DNA of 23,735 bases from a virus. The DNA lies in IMG/VR virus record IMGVR_UViG_3300025869_001198, positions 1 to 23,735 of that record; one strand, 5' to 3'. The position numbers and the translations under genes are program-made. Numbering within the stretch: the first letter of the stretch is position 1; each line of letters opens with the position of its first letter. The notes beneath the pieces are model-generated. The model made no database searches and was not told the DNA's origin. It was given only the letters and a program-made list of their open reading frames with translations. This document shows, piece by piece, positions 14,958 to 22,504 of this stretch.

Positions 14958-15689
14958 TTATGTATTGTGAGGTTTCGTTGGTAATGGATGATTGCCATAA
15001 ACATTATGTCTAGTTTCTTTAACACTGTCTTTTGTGTAATATTTTCCGTATTTTCCCTCTTTCATAATTAAATCATCAAGTTCCTCTGCACTAAACCCTT
15101 CGTGTTTCTTTTTATTATACCATTCCCAACACTTACACTTAGAACATTCTCCACAAGGACAAATGGAAATCAACTTTTGTAGTTCTTGTGGTATTGATTC
15201 CCATGTTTGCCACCGACCCATAGGTTTCGTTTCACGACTCATTAGGGGCCAATCAATAAGAATATCTGTGTAATCTCTAAAAATAGAATGATCTAATCTA
15301 GTATATGGATTACCCCTTTCATAAAACTTTCCAATAGGTTCTGTAGTTTGAAAATACCAATTAGAGGGACTCCAATTATATGTATTATAACCCATGCATA
15401 TCAAATCTACGTCATGCATTTCTGATAACAGTGCAATATTATATAATTTTGACCTTATGGTTTCTAACATGGTATCACTAGCACGATCTTCAAACTCTGC
15501 AAAACCAAAATCAAAATCACGGACGTTTTCTTTCAACCAATTACAGACAATAGGATAATGTTCTAAATCTTGATCAGATGCGTCAAGGTGAAGTATCCTT
15601 GATATTACATCATCCGTAGTTTCAGTAAGAAGTTTATACAACATAGCTATACTGTCTGAAGATGAACTAGTTGCTGCAAAAACTTTCAT
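14958..15689 (-). CDS. QueC-like PP-loop protein with Cys cluster and altered PP-loop
   Basis: A 243-residue protein. Near the N-terminus KVFAATSSSSDSIAMLY sits where PP-loop enzymes have a strand followed by SGGxDS; here the two Gly are Ser but Asp-Ser is kept. Near residues 177-187 it has ICPCGECSKCKCW. Five Cys in eleven residues include CGxCxxC, the zinc-site pattern of QueC (7-cyano-7-deazaguanine synthase). The rest does not obviously follow QueC, and no other queuosine genes are visible, so the substrate is open. The ATG at 15689 has GGAG five bases upstream and is preferred over an ATG at 15704 without a ribosome site. It overlaps the end of the glycosyltransferase gene by 23 bases. 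It is probably a paralogue of the PP-loop protein at 11625. Confidence 0.75.
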   Translation of the reverse strand: MKVFAATSSSSDSIAMLYKLLTETTDDVISRILHLDASDQDLEHYPIVCNWLKENVRDFDFGFAEFEDRASDTMLETIRSKLYNIALLSEMHDVDLICMGYNTYNWSPSNWYFQTTEPIGKFYERGNPYTRLDHSIFRDYTDILIDWPLMSRETKPMGRWQTWESIPQELQKLISICPCGECSKCKCWEWYNKKKHEGFSAEELDDLIMKEGKYGKYYTKDSVKETRHNVYGNHPLPTKPHNT

Positions 15690-16371
15690 AGTCTCTCCAC
15701 TCATGCGGTTTGTTTCTGTGGTTTGTAAAATGTACGAACTTTATATCTGGATGAAACTCCCCACCCATATATATCCAATCATTACCTGTCTTTTCTTTAT
15801 ATTTTTCAGTCATACTGTATTGCCAAGTTCTGGTGTTTTTATAATCAATAACTTTATTATCTGCAACCCATCTGGTAAACCATTCGTCAGGAAGTGTAAT
15901 GAGTTCTAGTCTCTCATTCACACTATCTCCTACAAAATATTGTTCCCCATTTACTGGTCCTGTAGTAGTTCCGTTTTCAATATAGAACTTTTGCCAGTGA
16001 TGCACATCACTCATAAACTTATCGTAGATGTAACGACACTCCTTCGGATAGTATTTGAAGAAACCACCATTGAGTTGATAAAGATTTGAGTCATTTCTCC
16101 ACCATCCCGGCATCGCAAGAAACTGCCCCGGCTTGATTGGATAGTCAAAAACCTTCTTATAATCATTGGCCAATAGAATGTCAATGTCCATAACACAGAT
16201 AGGTTCATCAGTGTCCATCTGCATACCCCACATCTTGTTCCATTGCAAAGTTACGTCTGGATGATATGGTTCACGAATCCAGATAAAGTTATGTTCTGGT
16301 AGTTTGTTCTCTAAGTATGTCTCATACTCTGGACCATACTTATCACCGATACGAACTGCTACGATATCCAT
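15667..16371 (-). CDS. Glycosyltransferase-like protein (GT-A fold, DxD)
   Basis: A 234-residue protein with features of small nucleotide-sugar glycosyltransferases. It begins with strand IVAVRIGDKYGPEYETYLEN and has ICVMDIDILLANDYKKVFD, whose D62-I-D64 is a DxD metal/nucleotide-sugar site. Then come GQFLAMPGWWRNDSNLYQLNGGFF and a C-terminal IKFVHFTNHRNKPHEW, where His and Lys would close over the donor. This pattern resembles GT8-like enzymes of marine phages. It overlaps the unknown 428-residue gene by 13 bases and the following PP-loop gene by 23, so it lies inside one cotranslated run. Donor and acceptor are unknown. It is similar in plan to the protein at 18956 (RGWWND/PGWWRND; KFLFLDLDVI/ICVMDIDILL). 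Confidence 0.8.
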   Translation of the reverse strand: MDIVAVRIGDKYGPEYETYLENKLPEHNFIWIREPYHPDVTLQWNKMWGMQMDTDEPICVMDIDILLANDYKKVFDYPIKPGQFLAMPGWWRNDSNLYQLNGGFFKYYPKECRYIYDKFMSDVHHWQKFYIENGTTTGPVNGEQYFVGDSVNERLELITLPDEWFTRWVADNKVIDYKNTRTWQYSMTEKYKEKTGNDWIYMGGEFHPDIKFVHFTNHRNKPHEWRDYESFCSN

Positions 16372-17645
16372 CCATCTACCCTCTGTTTTGTCGGTCTATG
16401 TCCTCGGAAATAAGCACCGTCTGCTTTTTTTAAAACCTTCAGTAAATTATTATACGCATTTACCAACTCATCTAGAGTATAATATGCGTGTGACATGTGA
16501 TAACAAAAGATATTAGTTGCATCGAAAAACACAGTTTTTCCTTTAATTTTTTTCAAGAGTTTATCATAATCTGGTGATATAACATCCATCAACCAATATT
16601 CAATATCATAATCCTTTTGCATTTTTTGTTCTAATTTTCTTAAATCTTCAAATGCAGGCATGTCTTTCTTTGCGTTTTTAGATGCGATAGAATCAGGCAT
16701 TACCATATTGTGAGTGAGCCTTTGACCGTAATAATAAATTTCCTGTAAAGACATATTCATTTCTAAAATCATTTGTTTTATGTCTAAATTTTCTTGACAA
16801 TAATCAAACAGAACAATCTCACCGTCAAAATCTAATCGATCAACTATGAATGCAGCACGTTGACCTGCCGTGGTAGAAAATATGATATCAAATTTTTCCG
16901 TAGGTAGTTCTCCAACTCTTTCTGTATTCTCTATATAAAAATGTTTTCGTATTCTTGTCATAAATCTACTAAAATAGTAGTCATTTAAATCTACATTATC
17001 AAGGTCTTTCCAAGTTTCAGTTTGATGATCTCTATAGTATGAAAAAGACTTTCTTGATCTTTCATCTTTCGTAAAATTTGTGACAGTAGGCAGACCTTTC
17101 ACATCAATCCATGGCGGGGTATAGTCATCATGGAAATTGTCGGGGGATCGTTTAATAACACCATACCTCTCAGACATATCTGGAGCTCCAATATCCTTCC
17201 ACATTGTCAAATTTAAATTCATATGTTGGTGGTGAAAATATGCTTTACGGTCTGGTCTTGCCATTATGTGTGCTTTGCAAAACTGACCACTCTCCACAAA
17301 ATCATAGAAGTCTGTTATCGGTGTTTGTCTTTTCTCTGGACCACCAGATACCATATCAAATACCATACCAACTGATACAATCATAGCATGAGTATGATCA
17401 CAATTTAAAAGAACATCATGAACTTCACTTCTATAACAAAAATGAACATCGTGGCCACTGTTCCCTCCAGTGGCACCACCTGATACCATAAATGTTGTAG
17501 TTTGGGTTTGTTTCTCTATTCCAAAATCCCACTTTAGTTTATCTGGATAAACTACTAGAAACAACATATGTTTAAATCTTGTATATATTTTTTTATTCTC
17601 TGTTTCACCCACCCACAAGGTAACAAACTCATCAAAGTTATTCAT
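16359..17645 (-). CDS. Unrecognised 428-residue protein in the modification cluster
   Basis: I do not recognise a family with confidence. The N-terminal ~160 residues contain a Gly-rich SGGATGGNSG at 55-64, then HAMIVSVGMVFDM and a His-rich segment ARPDRKAYFHHQHMNLNLTM at 129-148. The C-terminal half (about 250-415) has alternating strands and helices. They include KFDIIFSTTAGQRAAFIVDR, GEIVLFDYCQENLDIKQMIL and GKTVFFDATNIFCYHMSHAY, compatible with a Rossmann-type fold such as a methyltransferase or sugar-modifying domain. No canonical glycine motif is present, so this is only a structural guess. There is no signal peptide or membrane span. It overlaps its neighbours by 8 and 13 bases, between a hydroxylase and a glycosyltransferase, which argues for a shared pathway. 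Confidence 0.75.
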   Translation of the reverse strand: MNNFDEFVTLWVGETENKKIYTRFKHMLFLVVYPDKLKWDFGIEKQTQTTTFMVSGGATGGNSGHDVHFCYRSEVHDVLLNCDHTHAMIVSVGMVFDMVSGGPEKRQTPITDFYDFVESGQFCKAHIMARPDRKAYFHHQHMNLNLTMWKDIGAPDMSERYGVIKRSPDNFHDDYTPPWIDVKGLPTVTNFTKDERSRKSFSYYRDHQTETWKDLDNVDLNDYYFSRFMTRIRKHFYIENTERVGELPTEKFDIIFSTTAGQRAAFIVDRLDFDGEIVLFDYCQENLDIKQMILEMNMSLQEIYYYGQRLTHNMVMPDSIASKNAKKDMPAFEDLRKLEQKMQKDYDIEYWLMDVISPDYDKLLKKIKGKTVFFDATNIFCYHMSHAYYTLDELVNAYNNLLKVLKKADGAYFRGHRPTKQRVDGWIS

Positions 17646-18336
17646 TGATCTCTCTCAATACATCTTTACCAAACTGTTTTACCAGCGATTTCTTCATCAA
17701 CTCTTTGCGTTCTTTATTAAAACCACCATGCATAATAAAGTGGAACCTATTCTCGTTTGAACTGTTTAATGCTTCGTGATTTACGCCGTTGTCAAACCAG
17801 AAACCCGTGCAGTTCTCAAAGGGTAACTCTTCCTTTGTGTCTGTGCGTCTCAGATAACAATTCTCTGGTTGATAAAACGCAAGATTGATTGCACCAGCAA
17901 TGTTTCTAGTTCTTCCTTCTCTATCTCTTTTTTCATTGGAGTCATTATGATCTACAATAGCACCGCCCGGTTTCAATAACATAAATCGCAAACGTCGATA
18001 ATTTTTGTGTGGAAAATCTTCCAACCATCTTTTAGTCTCAGGTGCGACCTCTGCAATCTCCGTCCATCCCCAATCAACATTATTCTCAGATAAACCATGC
18101 CCATCTGGATTTTTTGTATGATACCATCCTAGTGATGGGTCAGAACCTTTCTCCACATAACTGTGTATGGCCGCAGAACACCAACCATCTCCATCACCGT
18201 ATCTATGATCTACAAAGAACCCCTCATCATACACTGTCTGTGCTTCTTGAATACAAACCTCCGGTATCTCTATGTCCATCTTGAGATACCAAACATCATT
18301 ATCTCTACACCAATCTACGATTTTTTTGCTTATCAT
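17638..18336 (-). CDS. Fe(II)/2-oxoglutarate-dependent hydroxylase, aspartyl/asparaginyl beta-hydroxylase type
   Basis: A 232-residue oxygenase. The iron ligands are H130-N-D132 (GAIVDHNDSN) and the distal H187 (GVNHEALN). R197 (ENRFHFIMHGG), ten residues after the distal His, would bind 2-oxoglutarate. The preceding strands (RRLRFMLLKPGGAIVDHND, NIAGAINLAFYQPENC) and the turn FENCTGFWFDNGVNHEALNS are those of the aspartyl/asparaginyl beta-hydroxylase-like double-stranded beta-helix. The enzyme inserts a hydroxyl group using O2 and 2-oxoglutarate, releasing CO2 and succinate. The substrate could be a peptide, a sugar or a small molecule. The start ATG overlaps the methyltransferase-like stop (ATGA), and AGGA lies just upstream. 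Confidence 0.85.
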   Translation of the reverse strand: MISKKIVDWCRDNDVWYLKMDIEIPEVCIQEAQTVYDEGFFVDHRYGDGDGWCSAAIHSYVEKGSDPSLGWYHTKNPDGHGLSENNVDWGWTEIAEVAPETKRWLEDFPHKNYRRLRFMLLKPGGAIVDHNDSNEKRDREGRTRNIAGAINLAFYQPENCYLRRTDTKEELPFENCTGFWFDNGVNHEALNSSNENRFHFIMHGGFNKERKELMKKSLVKQFGKDVLREINE

Positions 18337-18968
18337 TTTCCTATCACCATAAATCTTTCCATACCATTGTCTAATGTCTTTGTTCCACTATACATGATGT
18401 CCACAAACTCTGCTTGTTCTGCAAGTTCCTCTGGACCACTCACACAATTGATGTGGTCCTCATATTTATCCTCGTTTGTAGATTGCAAAACATATATTGG
18501 ATTTCCACTTAAATTTTTATTAAGTTCACGGAATCTACGCATGGGAAACATATGTTCACAAGAAGTATTGATAAGAACATCAAAGGCTCCATAATTTTCT
18601 TCCTTTCTCCATATTTCTTTAAACATAATATCCGTTATGTGACATTCGTATTTCTCTTGATCCTTATATCTTTTATTAAACTTGTAAGATATGTCTTTAG
18701 CGTCACGATCAATTTCAAAATTATAAATGAACTCAACACCGTGTTCTATCAAAAGAGGAATGATATATTGTGAGTACCACCCAGCAAGTATTGCAACTCT
18801 TTTTGGTTTAATTTCTAACTTGATTAATTCTTGGATTATCCACAACTTACTTTCTAATTGAGATCGGTTCATGGAATCCAATACTCTTTTTAACAAGTAT
18901 GGTTCTGACGATGATAATGCGTTTTTCCAATCATGAGCTAACTCTGGAGTAAATTTTAAGTATTCCAC
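18333..18968 (-). CDS. SAM-dependent methyltransferase-like protein
   Basis: A 211-residue protein with the outline of a class I methyltransferase. After a helical N-terminus (about 1-55), the strand-loop RVAILAGWYSQYIIPLLIE at 57-75 stands where motif I would be. The acidic end of the second strand follows at IYNFEIDRDAKDISYKF (E85/D87), and FDVLINTSCEHMFPM comes where motif IV is expected. The glycine loop is poor (AGWYS rather than GxGxG), so SAM binding is probable, not certain. It starts with GTG, since no ATG fits before residue 33, with AGGAG 11 bases upstream. It overlaps the glycosyltransferase by 13 bases. The substrate is unknown; a sugar or lipid intermediate fits the context. Confidence 0.7.
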   Translation of the reverse strand: MEYLKFTPELAHDWKNALSSSEPYLLKRVLDSMNRSQLESKLWIIQELIKLEIKPKRVAILAGWYSQYIIPLLIEHGVEFIYNFEIDRDAKDISYKFNKRYKDQEKYECHITDIMFKEIWRKEENYGAFDVLINTSCEHMFPMRRFRELNKNLSGNPIYVLQSTNEDKYEDHINCVSGPEELAEQAEFVDIMYSGTKTLDNGMERFMVIGK

Positions 18969-19696
18969 AATAATTTTAACTCCTCAACATCACTAGTTTC
19001 TGCACTATTATTAAACAAACAAATTTTGTGGTCTTCTCTTATTTTATTTTTCTCCATATCATCAGGAAAAATATTTCCCTTATACCATGAATATATATCT
19101 CCTTGTGGAAATCCTTGCAAAAATCCCTCATCTTCTTTCCAAGGATCATACCAATGGTGGGCAAAGTAGTTATCCAAACTTGGGTATGTAAAGAAAACAA
19201 CTTCGGGATGTTTCATAACATGCTCCCACACAGGCACCATCTGATTCTTCTTCCATACTATGACTGATGAATTGAGTGGAGTTGATTTATGCTTTGCATA
19301 GTTTTGTTTAACAGTATGAATATCATTCCACCAGCCACGAACAATCCATGGCTTGTCGTTAGGTAAATCAAAGAAATACTTTAAATCTTGATGAATGATA
19401 ACATCAAGGTCAAGGAAAAGAAACTTGGAGTTATCAGGGAAATGTCTATTGTCGCCGGGGGTTTGTCCGTGACTAAACATATGACACTTACGATATGCCC
19501 AGAAGAAACCACAGTCTTCATCATAGAACTCGTCTAGTGTATTTGGAATTGGAATGTGCCAGTCTTTTTCTGACTTGTCGGTAAAGCACCAAAACTTAAA
19601 GGGAACAGAACAGTTTGCCTCGCACTGTTCTTTTAACTTCTCAACATAGGAGTCATCATATTTGTCTCCCCACTTCATACATAATATATTATTCAT
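18956..19696 (-). CDS. Glycosyltransferase-like protein (GT-A fold, DxD)
   Basis: A 246-residue protein with the plan of small GT8-like glycosyltransferases. An N-terminal strand NNILCMKWGDKYDDSYVEKL leads to FKFWCFTD and the helix CGFFWAYRKCHMF, then KFLFLDLDVIIHQDL with D96-L-D98 as the metal/nucleotide-sugar site. Later come PWIVRGWWND and a Trp/Tyr/His-rich segment (PSLDNYFAHHWYDPWKEDEG) likely to bind the acceptor. The ATG at 19696 is chosen because AAAAGGA lies five bases before it; ATGs at 19711 and 19702 have no ribosome site. It follows the SGNH hydrolase after a 74-base gap and overlaps the methyltransferase-like gene. The acceptor is unknown. Confidence 0.8.
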   Translation of the reverse strand: MNNILCMKWGDKYDDSYVEKLKEQCEANCSVPFKFWCFTDKSEKDWHIPIPNTLDEFYDEDCGFFWAYRKCHMFSHGQTPGDNRHFPDNSKFLFLDLDVIIHQDLKYFFDLPNDKPWIVRGWWNDIHTVKQNYAKHKSTPLNSSVIVWKKNQMVPVWEHVMKHPEVVFFTYPSLDNYFAHHWYDPWKEDEGFLQGFPQGDIYSWYKGNIFPDDMEKNKIREDHKICLFNNSAETSDVEELKLLWNT

Positions 19697-19770
19697 CTTC
19701 ATCCTTTTCATATATAAAATCGTTATTTCTATGTTCGTATTTTTTAAAACGAGAGAAAAATAACCTCACT

Positions 19771-20562
19771 CTATAAATAAATATTTTTATATTCATTGAA
19801 TAACATCTCTCCTATATACTGATGGCCTTTTTTGTTTGGATGAGTGTCCTCCATTGACATTCTATAAATTTTTCCTGATGGGTCAAGTTTATCTAAAAGG
19901 CTATCTATATTATAACCACCTATCCTCTTGAAAATAGGCCATCCTATAAATTTGTTTTCATCTATTTTCTTAAAGAGAGGGTGTGATATAAATTCTTTAA
20001 TTCCTATTTCATGATCGGCGGGGCCCGCTTTAAAAGTTTTAAATGAACCATCAGCAAGTTTGCCAAATGATACATCTTCGGCAAATTCTTCCGTCCCTTG
20101 TATCATAAGATATTGCACATTTTTTAACAATTCTTGAGCTAGAAAAAAAGTTCTTAAAGATTTCATTGATTTAGCTTTAAAATTTAAATATTTTGATATG
20201 TTTTGTTTTGCCTCTATGTTTATAGGAAATTTTCCTAAAGAGTTAGCTCTATGCGGATGAAAAGTATTCCAACCGAGATATCCCTCTCCTGTTTCAAAAT
20301 CTAGTCTTGGCCATTCACTCCACATAATAACAACCAATCCAATATTTTTTTCATCAATAACATCCAGAACCTTGGCAAGCATGTACTCGTTACCCTGACC
20401 AGAATTGCCTAGATTAACACACTCCATATCAAGCATATCTGCAAGGTGTTGCGGCCACCTTGGAAAATCAAAGTCTAAATTAGGACTCCGAAACGACCGT
20501 AAATTGTGATGAGTATAACTGCATCCTATAGCAATGAGTTTTTTTCTAGAAGACTTGAACAT
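19771..20562 (-). CDS. SGNH/GDSL-type hydrolase
   Basis: A 263-residue protein with the SGNH blocks. Strand KLIAIGCSYTHH places the nucleophile at S15 (block I, GCSYT). NLGNSGQGNEYM at 50-61 gives the block II Gly. VIMWSEWPR at 78-86 stands at block III, where the usual Asn is not kept. DTHPNKKGHQYIG near 239-251 supplies the catalytic Asp and His (block V). The family cleaves or transfers esters, often O-acetyl groups of glycans or lipids. The 'GCSYT' start is common in phage SGNH proteins. The ATG at 20562 is preferred because it puts the block I strand close to the start; an ATG at 20589 would add nine residues and a longer overlap. Neither has a clear ribosome site. It overlaps the carbamoyltransferase end. 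Confidence 0.82.
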   Translation of the reverse strand: MFKSSRKKLIAIGCSYTHHNLRSFRSPNLDFDFPRWPQHLADMLDMECVNLGNSGQGNEYMLAKVLDVIDEKNIGLVVIMWSEWPRLDFETGEGYLGWNTFHPHRANSLGKFPINIEAKQNISKYLNFKAKSMKSLRTFFLAQELLKNVQYLMIQGTEEFAEDVSFGKLADGSFKTFKAGPADHEIGIKEFISHPLFKKIDENKFIGWPIFKRIGGYNIDSLLDKLDPSGKIYRMSMEDTHPNKKGHQYIGEMLFNEYKNIYL

Positions 20563-21883
20563 TATATAATTTTGAAAACTCCATCGCATCGTTCCAAGTA
20601 TCCACTATCGGCATACCCTTTATATTTAGGGATGTGTTCAGAAGCATTGGACAACCTGTTTCATCATACCACTCCTCCAGTATTGAACGGATTATAGAAC
20701 TACAATCTTTCTTAACCACCTGTACTCTTGCAGTTCCATCAACGTGTGTAACAGAACTATAATCGTGTTTGGCTTTTGCGACAAACTGCATGTACTCGTT
20801 CATTGGTCCTTCGAAGTATTCGTCTGCATATTCCTCTAGAATTGCTGGTGCAAAGGGACGAAAATTCTGTCGTTTCTTAATGTCGTTTACAGTATCCTTG
20901 ATGTCATATCGTGGATCACCAAGGAGTGAACGATTACCAAGTGCCCGTGGTCCAAACTCTGCACGACCATTTGCAACACCACACACTTTGTTCTTCAACA
21001 ACTCTTCTACCACCTTTTTTGGATTTACACCCCTACCAATAAAAGTTCCAAGGTATGGGTTTCTCCATTTCAACTTTCTTTTAAGAACCAGTGCTGCAGC
21101 GCCCAACGCACTACCAGCATCGCCGGGTGAAGGCATAATCCAAATGTTCTTGTTCTTGATCTTTGAGTTTGCAACACAATTCAAAGCACATCCACCCATA
21201 AGAACTAAGTTTTCACTTGGACATAACTCTACAAGTTTAAGTAGTTCCCTCTCATACAGGTCTTGTATGGACGCTGCGAGGTCACTAGCCTCTGCTTTTG
21301 GATATATGTTTCCCACGCCTTTGTGGTTATTATTCCATAATAGATCACTAAGATCATACTTGGGTTCACCAAATGCAGACATACCCATTGTGATATACTC
21401 ATCCTCATTAGGTTTCAATCCGATACGTTGTGTGATTGCTGAATAGAGAAGACCAAGAGAGTGAGGATACTTCCAAGTCATAATTTTCTTCATGCTATCA
21501 TTTTTGCAGTGCCATATAGACATGGTGTCCCACTCACCAATTGCGTCAATGACTAGGACGTTGCACTCATCAAAAGAGGATGTGTAATAACCAGCCGCAG
21601 CATGGCACTCATGGTGACCAAAATACATATCGTATTTTCTACGAGGTTTCTGCCACTTCTGACCAGCGTAGAGTCGTCGCAAGTTCTTACGAAAAGGTTT
21701 CTCGTAATACGCAATTATGTCTGGTTTATTTAATTTAGATTTTGGTAACTGTGTGGGATGTATCCACTTATCACCCTTTTTTCGACTATGACGTTCACTA
21801 TGTGAAGCAAAATAAATTCGGTCATTCTTCAGTAAGCAAATGCCAGCGTCATGGAATCCTTCAGAAAATCCAAGTACATTCAT
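20546..21883 (-). CDS. Carbamoyltransferase, NodU/CmcH family
   Basis: A 445-residue carbamoyltransferase that uses carbamoyl phosphate and ATP to put a carbamoyl group on a hydroxyl, often of a sugar. All main motifs are visible. In the Kae1-like domain: HDAG at 11-14, HHECHA at 90-95 (metal-binding His), DAIGEWDT at 113-120, GMSAFGEPKY, GGCALNCVAN at 230-239 and GDAGSALGAA at 254-263. In the C-terminal domain: EFGPRALGNRS at 309-319, RPFAPAIL at 342-349 and NTSLNIKGMPIVDT at 416-429. The length is somewhat short for the family (often 500-600). The ATG at 21883 has GGAA six bases upstream and gives the usual start; an ATG at 21895 is possible. Members occur in many marine T4-like phages. It heads the modification run. 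Confidence 0.95.
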   Translation of the reverse strand: MNVLGFSEGFHDAGICLLKNDRIYFASHSERHSRKKGDKWIHPTQLPKSKLNKPDIIAYYEKPFRKNLRRLYAGQKWQKPRRKYDMYFGHHECHAAAGYYTSSFDECNVLVIDAIGEWDTMSIWHCKNDSMKKIMTWKYPHSLGLLYSAITQRIGLKPNEDEYITMGMSAFGEPKYDLSDLLWNNNHKGVGNIYPKAEASDLAASIQDLYERELLKLVELCPSENLVLMGGCALNCVANSKIKNKNIWIMPSPGDAGSALGAAALVLKRKLKWRNPYLGTFIGRGVNPKKVVEELLKNKVCGVANGRAEFGPRALGNRSLLGDPRYDIKDTVNDIKKRQNFRPFAPAILEEYADEYFEGPMNEYMQFVAKAKHDYSSVTHVDGTARVQVVKKDCSSIIRSILEEWYDETGCPMLLNTSLNIKGMPIVDTWNDAMEFSKLYNVQVF

Positions 21884-21896
21884 AATAATTTCCATA

Positions 21897-22469
21897 TTAT
21901 TTTATCGGGATATAAACCCCCTCAACTTCAAACTTTTCTGTATCGGCCATCTTGAGTTCAGCACCATTTGCAAATACCATATACCCCAATAAAACTTCTA
22001 CAGGATTTTCTGATTTGCGAATGAATGTTTTTGTATTTTTAAACATGTCAGATGACTTTGAGTTTTTAACAATATCTAGTTCAAAAACTTTGAGTTTTAA
22101 CTTAAACAGTTGTTCTTTTTGATCAGCATTTGTAATATCGAAGTCGTTAATAAAATTAACCATAACATCTTCAAGAGATTTGCTATTATCGATTAAGTTA
22201 ATATCTTCTTCATTTCTTCCAGACCATTCTCGAAATGCTTCTCTAAATTGTTCACGAAACTCTTCATGACGAACCTGAGTACGATTATCTATATCCTCAT
22301 AAGAAACTTCTTTTACAAAGTCTCTCCACTGTTCATCCGCTTCATCTACCAGAATATAATGTTCTCTGGTAAGTCCATCGTCTGGGTCTGTCCACAAAAC
22401 TGCAACAGTATCCAATTCTGGATTGCTGTAATAGTAATCTGTAATTTTATCTGTCCATAAATATGACAT
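21897..22469 (-). CDS. Unrecognised 190-residue acidic protein
   Basis: I do not recognise a family. The protein is acidic and Asp/Glu-rich, starting MSYLWTDKITDYYYSNPELD. A central EEFREQFREAFREWSGRNEE segment is likely a charged helix, and the C-terminal KMADTEKFEVEGVYIPIK is probably strand. It has no membrane span, signal peptide or Cys. It has its own CATAAATA late-type octamer and a GGGAGA ribosome site, so it is probably made late with the structural proteins. Its TAA is one base before an alternative carbamoyltransferase ATG, so the two may be cotranscribed. It could be a virion or assembly protein. Confidence 0.75.
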   Translation of the reverse strand: MSYLWTDKITDYYYSNPELDTVAVLWTDPDDGLTREHYILVDEADEQWRDFVKEVSYEDIDNRTQVRHEEFREQFREAFREWSGRNEEDINLIDNSKSLEDVMVNFINDFDITNADQKEQLFKLKLKVFELDIVKNSKSSDMFKNTKTFIRKSENPVEVLLGYMVFANGAELKMADTEKFEVEGVYIPIK

Positions 22470-22488
22470 TAATATCTCCCACTCTTTC

Positions 22489-22496
22489 TATTTATG
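22489..22496 (-). promoter_or_regulatory. NATAAATA-type late promoter upstream of the 190-residue gene
   Basis: Minus strand CATAAATA, 19 bases before the ATG at 22469 and in a true intergenic gap of 35 bases. A GGGAGA ribosome site follows. It is the nearest promoter-like element upstream of the carbamoyltransferase-to-PP-loop run, which would then be expressed late. Confidence 0.6.
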
Positions 22497-22504
22497 CATC
22501 CACA

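Noticed and set aside
14958-15689. Queuosine or DNA deazaguanine modification pathway
   Set aside because: Only one QueC-like gene with an altered PP-loop is present; no QueD, QueE, FolE or transglycosylase partner is seen in the window.
19772-19779. TATAAATA on the plus strand
   Set aside because: It coincides with the last codons and stop of the SGNH hydrolase and points against the glycosyltransferase gene; no plus-strand gene follows. Treated as chance.
20769-21446. A 225-residue plus-strand open frame
   Set aside because: It lies fully antisense to the carbamoyltransferase, whose family motifs are intact. The product has no family-like pattern and there is no promoter or ribosome site.
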